From Fimenecus sp045593555 (GTDB taxonomy: Bacteria; Bacillota; Clostridia; Oscillospirales; Acutalibacteraceae): a DNA stretch of 56,039 bases. Of this stretch, positions 1 through 8,100 are shown piece by piece; positions within the stretch are counted from its first letter, which is position 1, and each line of letters starts with the position of its first letter. The position numbers were made by a program, and so were the translations under genes. The notes beneath the pieces are model-generated. The model saw only the letters and a list, made by a program, of their open reading frames with translations, was not told the DNA's origin and did no database searches. The stretch spans positions 1-56,039 of the forward strand of contig JAZNWU010000025.1 in the NCBI GenBank assembly GCA_045593555.1, written 5' to 3'.

Positions 1-497
1 ATGAAGAGAGGAACTTTGATTTCTGCACCTGTTTCAAGAGTAGCAGGTTTTGTAGCGTTAGTTGCTGTGTTACCTGCAAAGCCAGGGTCAGTCTGTGTTA
101 CCTGAAGCACAACAAAGTTTGGTGGTTCAACACCGAAAACACTACCCTTATATGAAAGGATTTTACAAACCATGTTTTCTTTAACGAACTTGAAGTTGTC
201 GCCAAGGTCTGAAGCATTTACAGGAACCATATCGTATGTTTCCTGGTCCATAAAGTAGTAAAGACCACCGTCATTGTAAGAATATTCCATATCTTTTCTT
301 TCAATAACTGCTGTTGGATACTTTTCAGTTGGGTTGAATGTTCTTTCAACAACACCACCTGAAATAACGTTCTTAATTTTTGCTCTTACGAAAGCAGCGC
401 CCTTACCAGGTTTAACATGCTGGAATTCAACGATTTGATAAACGTTACCATCCATTTCAAAAGTTACGCCGTTTCTGAAATCACCTGCTGATACCAT
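1..497 (-). CDS. efp: Elongation factor P (partial, 3' end outside window)
   Basis: Translation factor that enters the ribosomal E site and relieves stalling at proline runs; cytosolic. The reverse strand reads an open frame from ATG at 497 beginning MVSAGDFRNGVTFEMDG, with the KOW-like N-terminal domain, then the central and the start of the C-terminal OB domains. The exposed loop carries PGKG, with Lys32 at the position that is modified or used bare in this family. The frame runs off the left edge after about 165 codons (full length about 185). CGGAGGT lies 9 nt before the start. A TTGAAA/TATTAT promoter sits just upstream. Identification is firm; only the last residues are missing. Confidence 0.97.
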   Translation of the reverse strand, partial: MVSAGDFRNGVTFEMDGNVYQIVEFQHVKPGKGAAFVRAKIKNVISGGVVERTFNPTEKYPTAVIERKDMEYSYNDGGLYYFMDQETYDMVPVNASDLGDNFKFVKENMVCKILSYKGSVFGVEPPNFVVLQVTQTDPGFAGNTATNATKPATLETGAEIKVPLF

Positions 498-535
498 AGG
501 TAATATACCTCCGTTTTGTTTTTATTCACTATAAA

Positions 536-564
536 ATAATACAATAAAATTTATTGTATTTCAA
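536..564 (-). promoter_or_regulatory. Promoter of efp, with palindrome filling the spacer
   Basis: On the minus strand TTGAAA (559-564) and TATTAT (536-541) are separated by 17 nt. The spacer and box edges form an 11-bp perfect inverted repeat at 538-560 (AATACAATAAA / TTTATTGTATT, one central base). The palindrome could be an operator or chance in AT-rich DNA. Confidence 0.7.
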
Positions 565-578
565 GTCTTTTTGTAAAA

Positions 579-1712
579 TCAAGGGATAATTATATAACTT
601 TCTGCACGACTTGAAGCCATTTTTTCATAAAATTCTTGATTTTCTATTGGATTTTTTATTGTAGGAATTACTTTTACAGTAGAAAAATTATTCTGTGCCT
701 TGTCATTAAGGACAAGATAACTGTTTTCAATATAAGAAATGAAATCACTATTACCCGGATTTTCAAGTAATGGGGAGCAGATATGAGCTGAAGTATCAAA
801 AAGTGTTCCACCCCATTTTTCTATATTGCCTCCGTCAGTACATTCTAACGGAAATCCAAGGATGACAGGTCTTCCGTTTGCAGAGTTAACAGCCTTTTCA
901 ATAAATTTCATCAGAATAAGATTTCTGTTTAAAGTTGTGTCGTCTGATGTATAAACCGGAACAGCACCTGTTCGTGATTCAGGAAATTGAACAGATTCAA
1001 GGTAAACACAATCTACACCTAAAGTTGTAACTTCATCAATTACGGATGTAAGATAGTTTGTAGCTTTCTGATTTGTCGGGTCAAGCCATACTCTGCCCCC
1101 TGTAATTGCTGAATCATCAAACCATATTCTTGTTTTTTCAACATTTTCGTAAACATAAGCTCGGAGCCTTTGAGGGGCAATTGTATCTTCAAAACAATAA
1201 ACTCTGCCGAGAATCAAAAATCCCTGAAGCTTTATTCTTTCCAGTATTGATGAATCGATTTCTACAAATTTTTCTGTACCGGTATATGACATAAGGTCAG
1301 AGTTATATGTGAGAATACCGTCCTTGGTTTTAAAGTCAAGCATAACAGAGTTAAATCCATTTTCCTTGGCACTATTAAGAAAATCGTTAAGCTCACCAAT
1401 ATCGTCAAGAATGTCATTCTGAAGATAAGTTGCACGAACTGTGCCGAGATTATCTGCCGTTATTGTTGGAGCTTCTTCAATAATATTATCATTCAAAGGA
1501 CGAGTAGAAAGGTTATAGCAAAACTTGGCAAAAATGAAAACACCTGCAAAAAGGCAACACAAAAAGACGCAAAACAGAGCAGTTCTGATGCGTTCTCTTT
1601 TTTTTGCCTTTCGGCTTTCGTGAATTGGTCTTTCTCCTCGACGAGAAGGATATTTTTTTTGAAAACCGTAATATCCTTTAAGTCGGCGTTGATTGTTTTC
1701 GTTTTTTGCCAT
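579..1712 (-). CDS. Membrane-anchored putative glycoside hydrolase (DUF4015/GHL-like)
   Basis: 377 aa. A basic cytoplasmic N-terminus (about residues 1-42, rich in Lys/Arg) is followed by one membrane span at about 43-65 and an extracytoplasmic domain. That domain resembles the TIM-barrel glycosidase-like DUF4015 family: it starts VRATYLQNDIL, contains NGFNSVMLDFK and a WLDPTN segment followed by VDCVYLES, in the order expected of barrel strands. The substrate is unknown; family members are usually tied to cell-wall or surface glycans. It starts 22 nt after the rnfA-like gene and is probably the last gene of that operon. ATG start. The family call is by eye from strand motifs, so moderate. 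Confidence 0.65.
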   Translation of the reverse strand: MAKNENNQRRLKGYYGFQKKYPSRRGERPIHESRKAKKRERIRTALFCVFLCCLFAGVFIFAKFCYNLSTRPLNDNIIEEAPTITADNLGTVRATYLQNDILDDIGELNDFLNSAKENGFNSVMLDFKTKDGILTYNSDLMSYTGTEKFVEIDSSILERIKLQGFLILGRVYCFEDTIAPQRLRAYVYENVEKTRIWFDDSAITGGRVWLDPTNQKATNYLTSVIDEVTTLGVDCVYLESVQFPESRTGAVPVYTSDDTTLNRNLILMKFIEKAVNSANGRPVILGFPLECTDGGNIEKWGGTLFDTSAHICSPLLENPGNSDFISYIENSYLVLNDKAQNNFSTVKVIPTIKNPIENQEFYEKMASSRAESYIIIP

Positions 1713-1734
1713 AAATATTTTCCTTTAATATTTT

Positions 1735-2328
1735 TTAAATAAATACAGAAGTGCCTGAAATTCCCGTAAATGCAAGTGACAGAATTGCTGTATAAATGAA
1801 AATTGCAGGAGTCCCTTTAAAGCATTTTGGAATAGATGTGTTAGTGTCAAGCTTTTTAAGTCCGTTGTTAATAAGCAGTACAGCTATAATGTATGCGAGT
1901 CCTGCACCAAGTCCTGCACCGATTGATTCAATTACTGTAAATGCAGAACGATAGTTGATTAAAGGCATTGCAAGAACAAGGGTATTGAAAGCAGCAATAC
2001 CGATACGCCTTTTTGTTGCAGGTTGAACTTTACCGTAAATATTTACCGCTACCATTATAATAATGTATATTACGAGAAGAACACCAACATAAATGAGGGC
2101 ATGAGTAATCTCGTTAAGATTTCTTATAACAGGGAAAAAATCTACAAGAACACATATTGCAGAGGTTACAGTGGAGAATATTGTTATAAAAACTGCCATT
2201 GGTAACAACTGTCGTGGCTTTGCGCTCATTCTGACAGCTTCACTTAAACCATATCCACCATTAAAAATGAGATTCTGAAACAGCATTACATAAAGAGCTG
2301 CGGAAAGAAGGTTTAAGAAGATACTCAT
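1735..2328 (-). CDS. RnfA/NqrE-like membrane subunit lacking iron-sulfur cysteines
   Basis: 197 aa, about six membrane spans. It aligns with RnfA along its length: LLSAALYVMLFQN at the start, MPLINYRSAF where RnfA has PLITTNCAVL, IESIGAGLGAGLAY in the fifth span and KGTPAIFIYTAILSLAFTGISG at the end. RnfA and RnfE together normally hold an intramembrane 2Fe-2S centre through two cysteines each. Here the first RnfA site (near residue 26) reads GGYGL and the second is Ser128, so both ligands are absent. The start overlaps the end of the rnfE-like gene by 4 nt (ATGA), showing translational coupling. Without the cysteines, canonical electron transfer is doubtful; the family assignment is fairly sure, the function is not. 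Confidence 0.75.
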   Translation of the reverse strand: MSIFLNLLSAALYVMLFQNLIFNGGYGLSEAVRMSAKPRQLLPMAVFITIFSTVTSAICVLVDFFPVIRNLNEITHALIYVGVLLVIYIIIMVAVNIYGKVQPATKRRIGIAAFNTLVLAMPLINYRSAFTVIESIGAGLGAGLAYIIAVLLINNGLKKLDTNTSIPKCFKGTPAIFIYTAILSLAFTGISGTSVFI

Positions 2329-3284
2329 TTTCCGTCACCTCCGATGGTTTCGTTATCATTAGGCTTGTTTTTGTTCTTGTAATCCTCAAGGTCAGAAAGA
2401 ATATCAGAAAATTCATCCATATATGACTTTTGACCATTATCATGGACGGTAGTTTCCGTTACAGAAGATTCAGTTTCAGTATTTGTTACTTGTTCAGCAA
2501 CAGTTTTTGACTTTTTATCTTTTTTAGTCTTTGCTGATTTGTTTTTTGGATTATAAATTTTAACATTTTCTTCTTCAGCAGTATCTCCGTAAGGATTGAA
2601 GTCGTCTTTCATGAGGTTGATGAAATTATCACGAAGTGAACGTCTGATTTCAGATGTGTCAAATGCTTTGTTAGGGTTTGCTTCAGGATATTTTGCACCA
2701 ATGAATGCTTTTAGTCCTGCAGCTAAAAAGCCCATGAGTAACAGTCCACCAAAAGGCATCAAAAATGCAGGAAGTCGTACAGGTAGATTAAGGTTATATC
2801 CCCAGATTGTTCCGTTTGCCAATAATTCACGCAGGAACCCGACGATTATTGCTACCGTGCCATAACTTAACGATGCTGAAACAGCATCAATAAAACTTGT
2901 TTTAACATCATTTTTTACTGCAACTCGTTCACAATGGAGAGCAATAAGTGAATTAACTGCCATAAGAGGAAGATAAACACCAAAGTTTGCAGACAAATCA
3001 GGGAAAAGCTTGTTTGTCATATACATTGTCGGGAAAATGATTGCAACACCAAAAATAGTATAAAGAGCAACTCGCCAATATCGACGAACATTTTTAAGAA
3101 GTTTTGATGCTAAAACTTCACAGACAATAAGTTCAACAGCTGTTACGACAGCAAGGAAAACTGCAAGTTTTAAGGAATGTGCAATTGCAACAACAGGACA
3201 AAGACCGATTGCCTCGAACAACAACGGATTTTTAATAAGAGCGCTGTTGCGAATAGTTTTTAAAGTGGAATTCTTATTATTCAT
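2325..3284 (-). CDS. RnfE/NqrD-like membrane subunit with charged C-terminal tail
   Basis: 319 aa. Residues 1 to about 215 are a six-span RnfE domain: NPLLFEAIGLCP matches RnfE NPVFVQVLGLCP and keeps Cys29, but the second ligand position (LPLMAVNS) is Ser112, with a Cys six residues later (HCER). Residues about 215-319 form a hydrophilic extension rich in Lys, Glu, Ser and Thr not found in ordinary RnfE (about 200 aa). The start is ATG at 3284, preceded by GGGAGGTGA at 5-6 nt, not the longer open frame from 3320. It overlaps the rnfD-like stop by 8 nt. Part of a D-E-A operon. Confidence 0.75.
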   Translation of the reverse strand: MNNKNSTLKTIRNSALIKNPLLFEAIGLCPVVAIAHSLKLAVFLAVVTAVELIVCEVLASKLLKNVRRYWRVALYTIFGVAIIFPTMYMTNKLFPDLSANFGVYLPLMAVNSLIALHCERVAVKNDVKTSFIDAVSASLSYGTVAIIVGFLRELLANGTIWGYNLNLPVRLPAFLMPFGGLLLMGFLAAGLKAFIGAKYPEANPNKAFDTSEIRRSLRDNFINLMKDDFNPYGDTAEEENVKIYNPKNKSAKTKKDKKSKTVAEQVTNTETESSVTETTVHDNGQKSYMDEFSDILSDLEDYKNKNKPNDNETIGGDGK

Positions 3285-4434
3285 TGCTGTCACCTCCCAT
3301 AATGAAAGGTGCTTCGCCATCAGTTACTGTGTTTTCTTCCGAAATAACAGTATCAAGACTTTCGCTTTCATAAGAAATCTGTTCTTCCGTACTGTTTTCA
3401 GAATCTTCTGTCAGTTCAGGGATTTCCACAGTAAATAAATCTGGAATTTCATCAAGAATTTCTTCAGGAACAACAGAAGGTGCACTTTCTGTTTCAATAT
3501 ATGGTTCAAGGTCTTTGATTCGCTTCTTTTCTTTTGCCGTGAGAGGAAGATTATCAAAATAATCAGATATAGCACAAGCTATCACAAAACCAAAACATGA
3601 ACCTTCTTCAAGAGGACTTGCATAACGGATAAGCATACAAATGATGCCACTTGTAAATCCCCAGACTACTTTTGAAATTGTACGCTTAGGAGAAATATTT
3701 GGTAAAGAAATAAAGAAAATAGCACCGAATAAAATCATACCAGAACACAATTCCATTATTACAGAAATGACTCTGCCTGTTGAAACTCTTGGGAAAAGAC
3801 TTGCCATAATACCAACTGCAAGAATAAAGCATATAGTTGCAAGGCTGTCTTTTGGTCTGCGAATTATAAGGAAAATAAGTACACCTATGAGTGCTAATAC
3901 ACAGCCTGTTCCTATTGCAGACGGAACATTACCAACAAGAGTTTCTAAAACTGCAACAAAGTTTTTGTCAATTGAATTGCCGTATAAAAGCATTTTTCCT
4001 AATGAATCGCCAATTGTAGAATAGCTGTAAATTTCTTCAGGCCAACAAAGTGTAGCAAAACAAAGAGCAGTTACTGAAGGGATAAATGGCGCTTTTTCAG
4101 GATTACCAAAAGGTAAAATGCAAACACCCATTGCAAAAGCTGTTGTTAAAATTATCATCCACCAAGGTGCAGATGCAGGTAATAGTAATGCAACACTTAT
4201 ACCAATTATAAAGGAATGAGGAGATTTTAGTGGAAATTCCGAATGGAGAAACTTTTTCCCAAAGCCTGTAAATAACAGGCAGGTAATAAAAGACAATGCT
4301 GAGTTAAAAACAGCAATAAAACCGTGGGTGAAAATTGCCACAGCAAGAGGAACGCACAGCATAAGAATCTGGTCCAAAGATACTGAACGTCTTGTTTCTT
4401 CTATTGAATTTTGAGGTATATTTGTGTCAACCAA
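3277..4434 (-). CDS. RnfD/NqrB-like membrane subunit lacking the FMN-attachment motif
   Basis: 385 aa. Membrane spans fill about residues 22-290; the rest is an acidic hydrophilic tail. It matches RnfD in SPHSFIIGISVALLLPASAPWW, in FIPSVTALCFATLCWP and in VGNVPSAIGTGCVLALIG (RnfD: GNIPGSIGETSALAIL). Between the last two, RnfD and NqrB carry SGAT/TGAT, whose Thr binds FMN covalently; here residues 137-150 read YSYSTIGDSLGKML and no such motif is present. Translation appears to start at TTG (4434), with GAGGG 7 nt upstream. First gene of the operon; RnfB, C and G are not encoded anywhere in the window. Confidence 0.75.
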   Translation of the reverse strand: MVDTNIPQNSIEETRRSVSLDQILMLCVPLAVAIFTHGFIAVFNSALSFITCLLFTGFGKKFLHSEFPLKSPHSFIIGISVALLLPASAPWWMIILTTAFAMGVCILPFGNPEKAPFIPSVTALCFATLCWPEEIYSYSTIGDSLGKMLLYGNSIDKNFVAVLETLVGNVPSAIGTGCVLALIGVLIFLIIRRPKDSLATICFILAVGIMASLFPRVSTGRVISVIMELCSGMILFGAIFFISLPNISPKRTISKVVWGFTSGIICMLIRYASPLEEGSCFGFVIACAISDYFDNLPLTAKEKKRIKDLEPYIETESAPSVVPEEILDEIPDLFTVEIPELTEDSENSTEEQISYESESLDTVISEENTVTDGEAPFIMGGDSNE

Positions 4435-4467
4435 AATATTTCCCTCACTTTTTCCAATATTTATTTA

Positions 4468-4496
4468 TTGCACATTACCTGTCCCTGTAATATTAT
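4468..4496 (+). promoter_or_regulatory. Promoter of mecA-like gene
   Basis: TTGCAC (4468-4473), 17-nt spacer, TATTAT (4491-4496); the gene starts 36 nt later. It lies in the divergent gap shared with the rnfD-like gene. Confidence 0.65.
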
Positions 4497-4532
4497 GAAA
4501 TAAGAGAAATAGTATTTCAGGGGGTACTAAAA

Positions 4533-5057
4533 ATGACTTTTGAAACACTTAATGAGAATGTAATGCTTGTTGAACTTTCAGGTGATGAAATGGAAAAATT
4601 CCATATTACATACGAATCATTGAATAATAGTAGTGAAAAAACACAAATTGCATTAAAAAGTCTTTTGTCAAGAATAGATACAGAAAAAAGACTTTCCAAA
4701 GGCGAAAAAGTTATTGTTGAAGCAATGCCCACAGAAAACGGTGGATGCTTTTTTATTTTCACATTTACATATAGTAAGAAAAAACGATACAGGGTAAAAA
4801 GAAATGATGTTTCTTTGATTTTCCGTACTGATAATCTTGACGATTTTCTCGATTTTATTTCCGTTGCAAAGAAAAATATCAGGCATCAACAAGTCTGCGA
4901 AGCATATAAGTTAAAAAACAACTATTTTCTTTTTGTTCCTGATGAAAATGAAATGTTAAATCGATTTGTCGATGAATACGGAGAAAAATCGAAGAATATT
5001 TGCCACGAGTGGTTAATGGAACATGGTAAATGTTTAGGCAAAGTTTATTTGCAGTAA
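4533..5057 (+). CDS. mecA: MecA-type adaptor protein
   Basis: 174 aa, cytosolic. MecA proteins deliver substrates to the ClpC/ClpP protease and control competence and stress factors. The N-terminal substrate-binding part begins MTFETLNENVMLVELSGDEM, matching the MecA start (a short strand, NEN, then an acidic helix). The C-terminal half has paired strand-helix units (FRTDNLDDFLDFISVAK, then YFLFVPDENEMLNRFVDEYGE) typical of the ClpC-binding domain. It is shorter than Bacillus MecA (about 218 aa), mostly in the linker. AGGGGG lies 8 nt before the ATG. Its last 13 nt overlap the end of rpe on the other strand. No competence genes are nearby. Confidence 0.85.
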   Translation: MTFETLNENVMLVELSGDEMEKFHITYESLNNSSEKTQIALKSLLSRIDTEKRLSKGEKVIVEAMPTENGGCFFIFTFTYSKKKRYRVKRNDVSLIFRTDNLDDFLDFISVAKKNIRHQQVCEAYKLKNNYFLFVPDENEMLNRFVDEYGEKSKNICHEWLMEHGKCLGKVYLQ

Positions 5058-5713
5058 TTTTCTTCTGCGATTTTCTTAAAGTTTTCGATTGTGACTTTAC
5101 GGTCAGCACTTGAGAAAATTGCATTACCTGAAACGAAAACATCAGCACCGGCACTAGCAGCAATTGCAATTGTTTTTTCGTTTATACCACCGTCAACCTC
5201 GATTTCGCAGTTAAGTCCACGCTTTTCGATTTCTTTTCTTAATGCAGAAACCTTTAGCATCATATCTTCCATAAAACTCTGTCCACCAAAACCAGGCTCA
5301 ACGGTCATAACAAGTACCATTGAGAGCTTGTCGAGATATGGGAAAATATCCTCAACAGGAGTTTTTGGTTTAACTGTAAGGGAAGCTTTGACACCATTTG
5401 CAAGAATTTTGTCGATTGTTTCTTCAATTGGTGAGTCACATTCTGTATGGAAAGTGATAATGTCAGCACCTGCTTTACAGAAATCGTCAATGTATTTTAA
5501 AGGCTCACTAATCATAAGGTGAACATCAAAAGGAACATCAGTTGCCTTTCTGATACATTTCACAAGAGGAGCACCTAAAGTGATATTTGGAACAAAGTGA
5601 CCGTCCATAACATCAATGTGCATATAGTCAGCACCACAAAGCTCCATATCCTTTAATTCTTCTGCCATTCTTCCGTAGTCACAGGAAAGAATGGATGGTG
5701 AAATTTTCATCAT
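5045..5713 (-). CDS. rpe: Ribulose-phosphate 3-epimerase
   Basis: 222 aa, the usual length. It interconverts ribulose 5-phosphate and xylulose 5-phosphate in the pentose phosphate pathway; cytosolic TIM barrel with a catalytic metal. Visible family motifs in order: SPSILSCDYGRM, HIDVMDGHFVPNITLG (metal His and catalytic Asp), HLMISEPLKYI, TFHTE, VMTVEPGFGGQSF and IEVDGGINEKT (second catalytic Asp and phosphate loop). The start at 5713 is chosen because GGAGGAG precedes it by about 5-7 nt; a longer open frame to 5755 lacks a ribosome site. Convergent overlap with mecA. Confidence 0.97.
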   Translation of the reverse strand: MMKISPSILSCDYGRMAEELKDMELCGADYMHIDVMDGHFVPNITLGAPLVKCIRKATDVPFDVHLMISEPLKYIDDFCKAGADIITFHTECDSPIEETIDKILANGVKASLTVKPKTPVEDIFPYLDKLSMVLVMTVEPGFGGQSFMEDMMLKVSALRKEIEKRGLNCEIEVDGGINEKTIAIAASAGADVFVSGNAIFSSADRKVTIENFKKIAEENYCK

Positions 5714-5795
5714 AATAACTCCTCCAAATAAAGTATAATCAATACATTTTAACATACTTTAATTTAAATTACAATAATAATAGAAAACCAAAATA

Positions 5796-5818
5796 AAAAG
5801 CGGTCATTGACCGCTTTT
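5796..5818 (-). terminator. Rho-independent terminator of the M15B gene
   Basis: Near-perfect palindrome AAAAGCGGTCA / TGACCGCTTTT immediately after the M15B stop (5821). Read on the minus strand it is followed by TTTTTATTTT. It separates this gene from rpe. Confidence 0.85.
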
Positions 5819-5820
5819 CG

Positions 5821-6645
5821 CTATTTTACTACGCCTAAAAATTCTTCAAGGCAGAGATTTTGCTGTTTCATTTCCGTTGCCACATCAATACCAACATATC
5901 TCCAATGCCAAGGCTGATAAATCATACCTGTAATTTCAGTTTTATCTTCAGGATAACGAAGAACAAAACCATAATTATGAGCGTTTGCTACGAGCCATTT
6001 ATATTCTTCGGTAGAAGAAAATCCTGCACTTGCACTGATTATATCAACTGCAAGTCCTGCACCGTTTTCACTACAACCTGCAGGTTCAACTCGTTTTTCA
6101 GCACTCTGCTTTGCCTCGTCTTCAGTAAGTCCCTGAAGAATGAATGCCTGAACTTTATTATCATAAATTGTTTTCTGTCGCTGATAGCCACAATATCCTG
6201 AATAAGGTGTAAGGATAACATCCTCTGTCAATGCTGCGTTATACATTAATCTGTATGCTTCAGCAACACGGACATCAGCTGTAACAGAACTGCCTTCAAT
6301 TACCACAGCTGTTGATGGTGAATAATTTTTATCAAGAGGATAATTTTTATTGATGAGTGTCAATGCCCAGTTTTCACTTACAAGCACGCTTGCAGGACTA
6401 TAATTATCCCATATAATCGGTTCTTCCGTAATTTCTTCTTCATGTTCTGTCGGGGTTTCTGTACTTTCTTCTTCAACAGGCTCTGTGGGTTGTTCTGTTG
6501 TAGTTTCAGGTTTTGTAATTGTGATAGGTGCAGAATTATATTCACCACCACGGCAAAATGCAAAATAAAGTATCAAAAGTGACCCTAAAATAATTACGAG
6601 AGAAATTAAAAGGATTCCTTGAATTTTTAACTGTCTTTTTTTCAT
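5821..6645 (-). CDS. VanY-like D,D-carboxypeptidase family protein (M15B), active site altered
   Basis: 274 aa. One membrane anchor (residues about 9-30), a Thr/Glu/Pro-rich spacer (about 45-78), then an extracytoplasmic M15B domain. The family cuts the terminal D-Ala from peptidoglycan stems. Motifs are recognisable: SGYCGYQRQ (149-157), PAGCSENGAGLAVD (188-201) and QPWHWRYVG (244-252). In active relatives the second reads SEHxxGLAxD, where His binds zinc, and the third starts with the catalytic Glu (EPWHWRYVG). Here these are Asn194 and Gln244; Asp201 and His247 remain. The DNA codons (AAC, CAG) are unambiguous. The start at 6645 is preferred over 6663 because AGG precedes it. Probably inactive or altered; it might still bind wall peptides. 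Confidence 0.85.
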   Translation of the reverse strand: MKKRQLKIQGILLISLVIILGSLLILYFAFCRGGEYNSAPITITKPETTTEQPTEPVEEESTETPTEHEEEITEEPIIWDNYSPASVLVSENWALTLINKNYPLDKNYSPSTAVVIEGSSVTADVRVAEAYRLMYNAALTEDVILTPYSGYCGYQRQKTIYDNKVQAFILQGLTEDEAKQSAEKRVEPAGCSENGAGLAVDIISASAGFSSTEEYKWLVANAHNYGFVLRYPEDKTEITGMIYQPWHWRYVGIDVATEMKQQNLCLEEFLGVVK

Positions 6646-6683
6646 ATATACATTCCTAAACATATTTATTTTTTCTGAAATAT

Positions 6684-6712
6684 AGTTTAGTCTTTTTTCT
6701 GTCTAATGTCAA
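6684..6712 (-). promoter_or_regulatory. Promoter of the M15B gene
   Basis: On the minus strand TTGACA (6707-6712), 17-nt spacer, TAAACT (6684-6689), 38 nt before the chosen start. Confidence 0.65.
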
Positions 6713-6768
6713 TATTTGCAATTTTTTTAAAAATAATAGTGACTTAAGAAAAAAAGTGTGATACAATA

Positions 6769-6777
6769 TTTTAGAAT
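6769..6777 (+). promoter_or_regulatory. Possible extended -10 promoter of the M28 gene
   Basis: TGATACAAT fits a TGn-TACAAT extended -10 box, 27 nt before the TTG start. No good -35 box at 17 nt. Confidence 0.4.
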
Positions 6778-6804
6778 ATACTTGTATCATGGGAGGTTTC
6801 CGGA

Positions 6805-8076
6805 TTGAAAGCTTATGAAAGTCACGCTCACTATCCTTCAAAAGTTCGTGAGTGTTCGAATTTTGCTATCAGAGAAATAAAAAGAGTATGTAAAGAGGTC
6901 GGTCCTCGTCCTGCAGGTTATGAAGGTGAGAAAAAAGGTCAGGATTATGTTGAAAAACTTATGACTCCTATTGCCGACGAAGTTAAAAGAGAAAATTTTA
7001 CATTAAGTCCTAAAGCTTTTATGAGCTGGGTTATGATTGACGGTGCTTTGGCTCTTGTTGCAGCTGTTCTCGGAATACTTTGTTTTGCATTCAATATGCC
7101 ACCTGTAGTTGAAACAGTATTGAGAATTATTTCAGTAGCTCTCGTTGTTCTTGCAGTTTTCTTCCTTCTTGGTGAATTTCTTTTATACAAGCAGGTTCTT
7201 GACCCATTCTTCAAAAAAGAAGAATCAAGTAATGTTATCTGCATAAGAAAAGCATCAGGCGAAACAAAAAGAAGAATTATCATAGGTGGTCATATGGATA
7301 CTGCTTATGAATGGAGATATACATATCTCGGCGGAGCAAAAATGGTAACGATGATTGTTGTTACAGCAATTCTCAGCCTTTTAATCACATTGGGACTTTC
7401 TGTGGCAGGTTTCTTTGTTGATAATCGTACAGCAGAAATCGTGATGATTGTTGTTCAGGCTATTGCAATTCCTGCTCTAATTGCTGTAATGTTCTTTGTG
7501 AACTGGAAAATGCCTGTTGATGGTGCAGCTGATGACCTTACAGGTGTGTTTACATCAATGGCAGCACTTCTTTATTTCAAGCACAATGACATCCGTCTTG
7601 AAAATACTGAAATCGTTGCAATGTCAGTAGGTGCTGAAGAAGAAGGTCTTCGTGGCTCAAAAGCATTTGCAAAAGCTCATAGTGATGAATATAAAAACGA
7701 CGGTGTTGAAACAATTTTTATTGCTCTTGATACACTTCGTGACTATGACTTTATGGGAATTGTTACAAAGGATATGACTGCAACAGTAGGTCTTGATAAG
7801 CAAGCTTGTGCTCTTATGAAAAAAGCTGCTGAAAATGCTGATGTTCCTGTTAATTTCACAACAACTCCTTTAGGCTCAACTGATGCAGCAGCAATGCAAC
7901 AGGGTGGAATCAAATCAGTAGCATTTACAAGTATGGACCCTGCTCCCGCAAGATATTATCATACTCGTGATGATAATGTCAGTGTTCTCGAAATGAAGAC
8001 TCTTGAGGATTCACTTAAGGTTGTGCTTGAAACAATATTCCTGTTTGACGAACAGGGACTTAAAGACAGTTATTAA
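6805..8076 (+). CDS. Membrane-embedded M28-family zinc metallopeptidase
   Basis: 423 aa. M28 enzymes are dinuclear zinc aminopeptidases. Ligands and catalytic residues can be placed: GGHMDTA (His163), DGAADDLTG (Asp243/244), GAEEEGLRGS (Glu278/279), ALDTLRD (Asp309) and YYHTRDDN (His386). Four membrane spans interrupt the fold, two before the first motif (about 78-98, 106-128) and two between the first and second motifs (about 181-205, 212-232), so the zinc site sits next to the bilayer. Translation starts at TTG (6805), with GGGAGG 8 nt upstream; no ATG fits better. A lipoprotein gene follows after 24 nt, probably co-transcribed. Substrate unknown. Confidence 0.88.
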   Translation: MKAYESHAHYPSKVRECSNFAIREIKRVCKEVGPRPAGYEGEKKGQDYVEKLMTPIADEVKRENFTLSPKAFMSWVMIDGALALVAAVLGILCFAFNMPPVVETVLRIISVALVVLAVFFLLGEFLLYKQVLDPFFKKEESSNVICIRKASGETKRRIIIGGHMDTAYEWRYTYLGGAKMVTMIVVTAILSLLITLGLSVAGFFVDNRTAEIVMIVVQAIAIPALIAVMFFVNWKMPVDGAADDLTGVFTSMAALLYFKHNDIRLENTEIVAMSVGAEEEGLRGSKAFAKAHSDEYKNDGVETIFIALDTLRDYDFMGIVTKDMTATVGLDKQACALMKKAAENADVPVNFTTTPLGSTDAAAMQQGGIKSVAFTSMDPAPARYYHTRDDNVSVLEMKTLEDSLKVVLETIFLFDEQGLKDSY

Positions 8077-8100
8077 TTTCACCGAGAGGGGAAAAGAGAT

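Noticed and set aside
2325..3320. rnfE-like start at 3320
   Set aside because: No ribosome site there and a 44-nt overlap with the upstream gene; ATG 3284 has GGGAGGTGA at good spacing.
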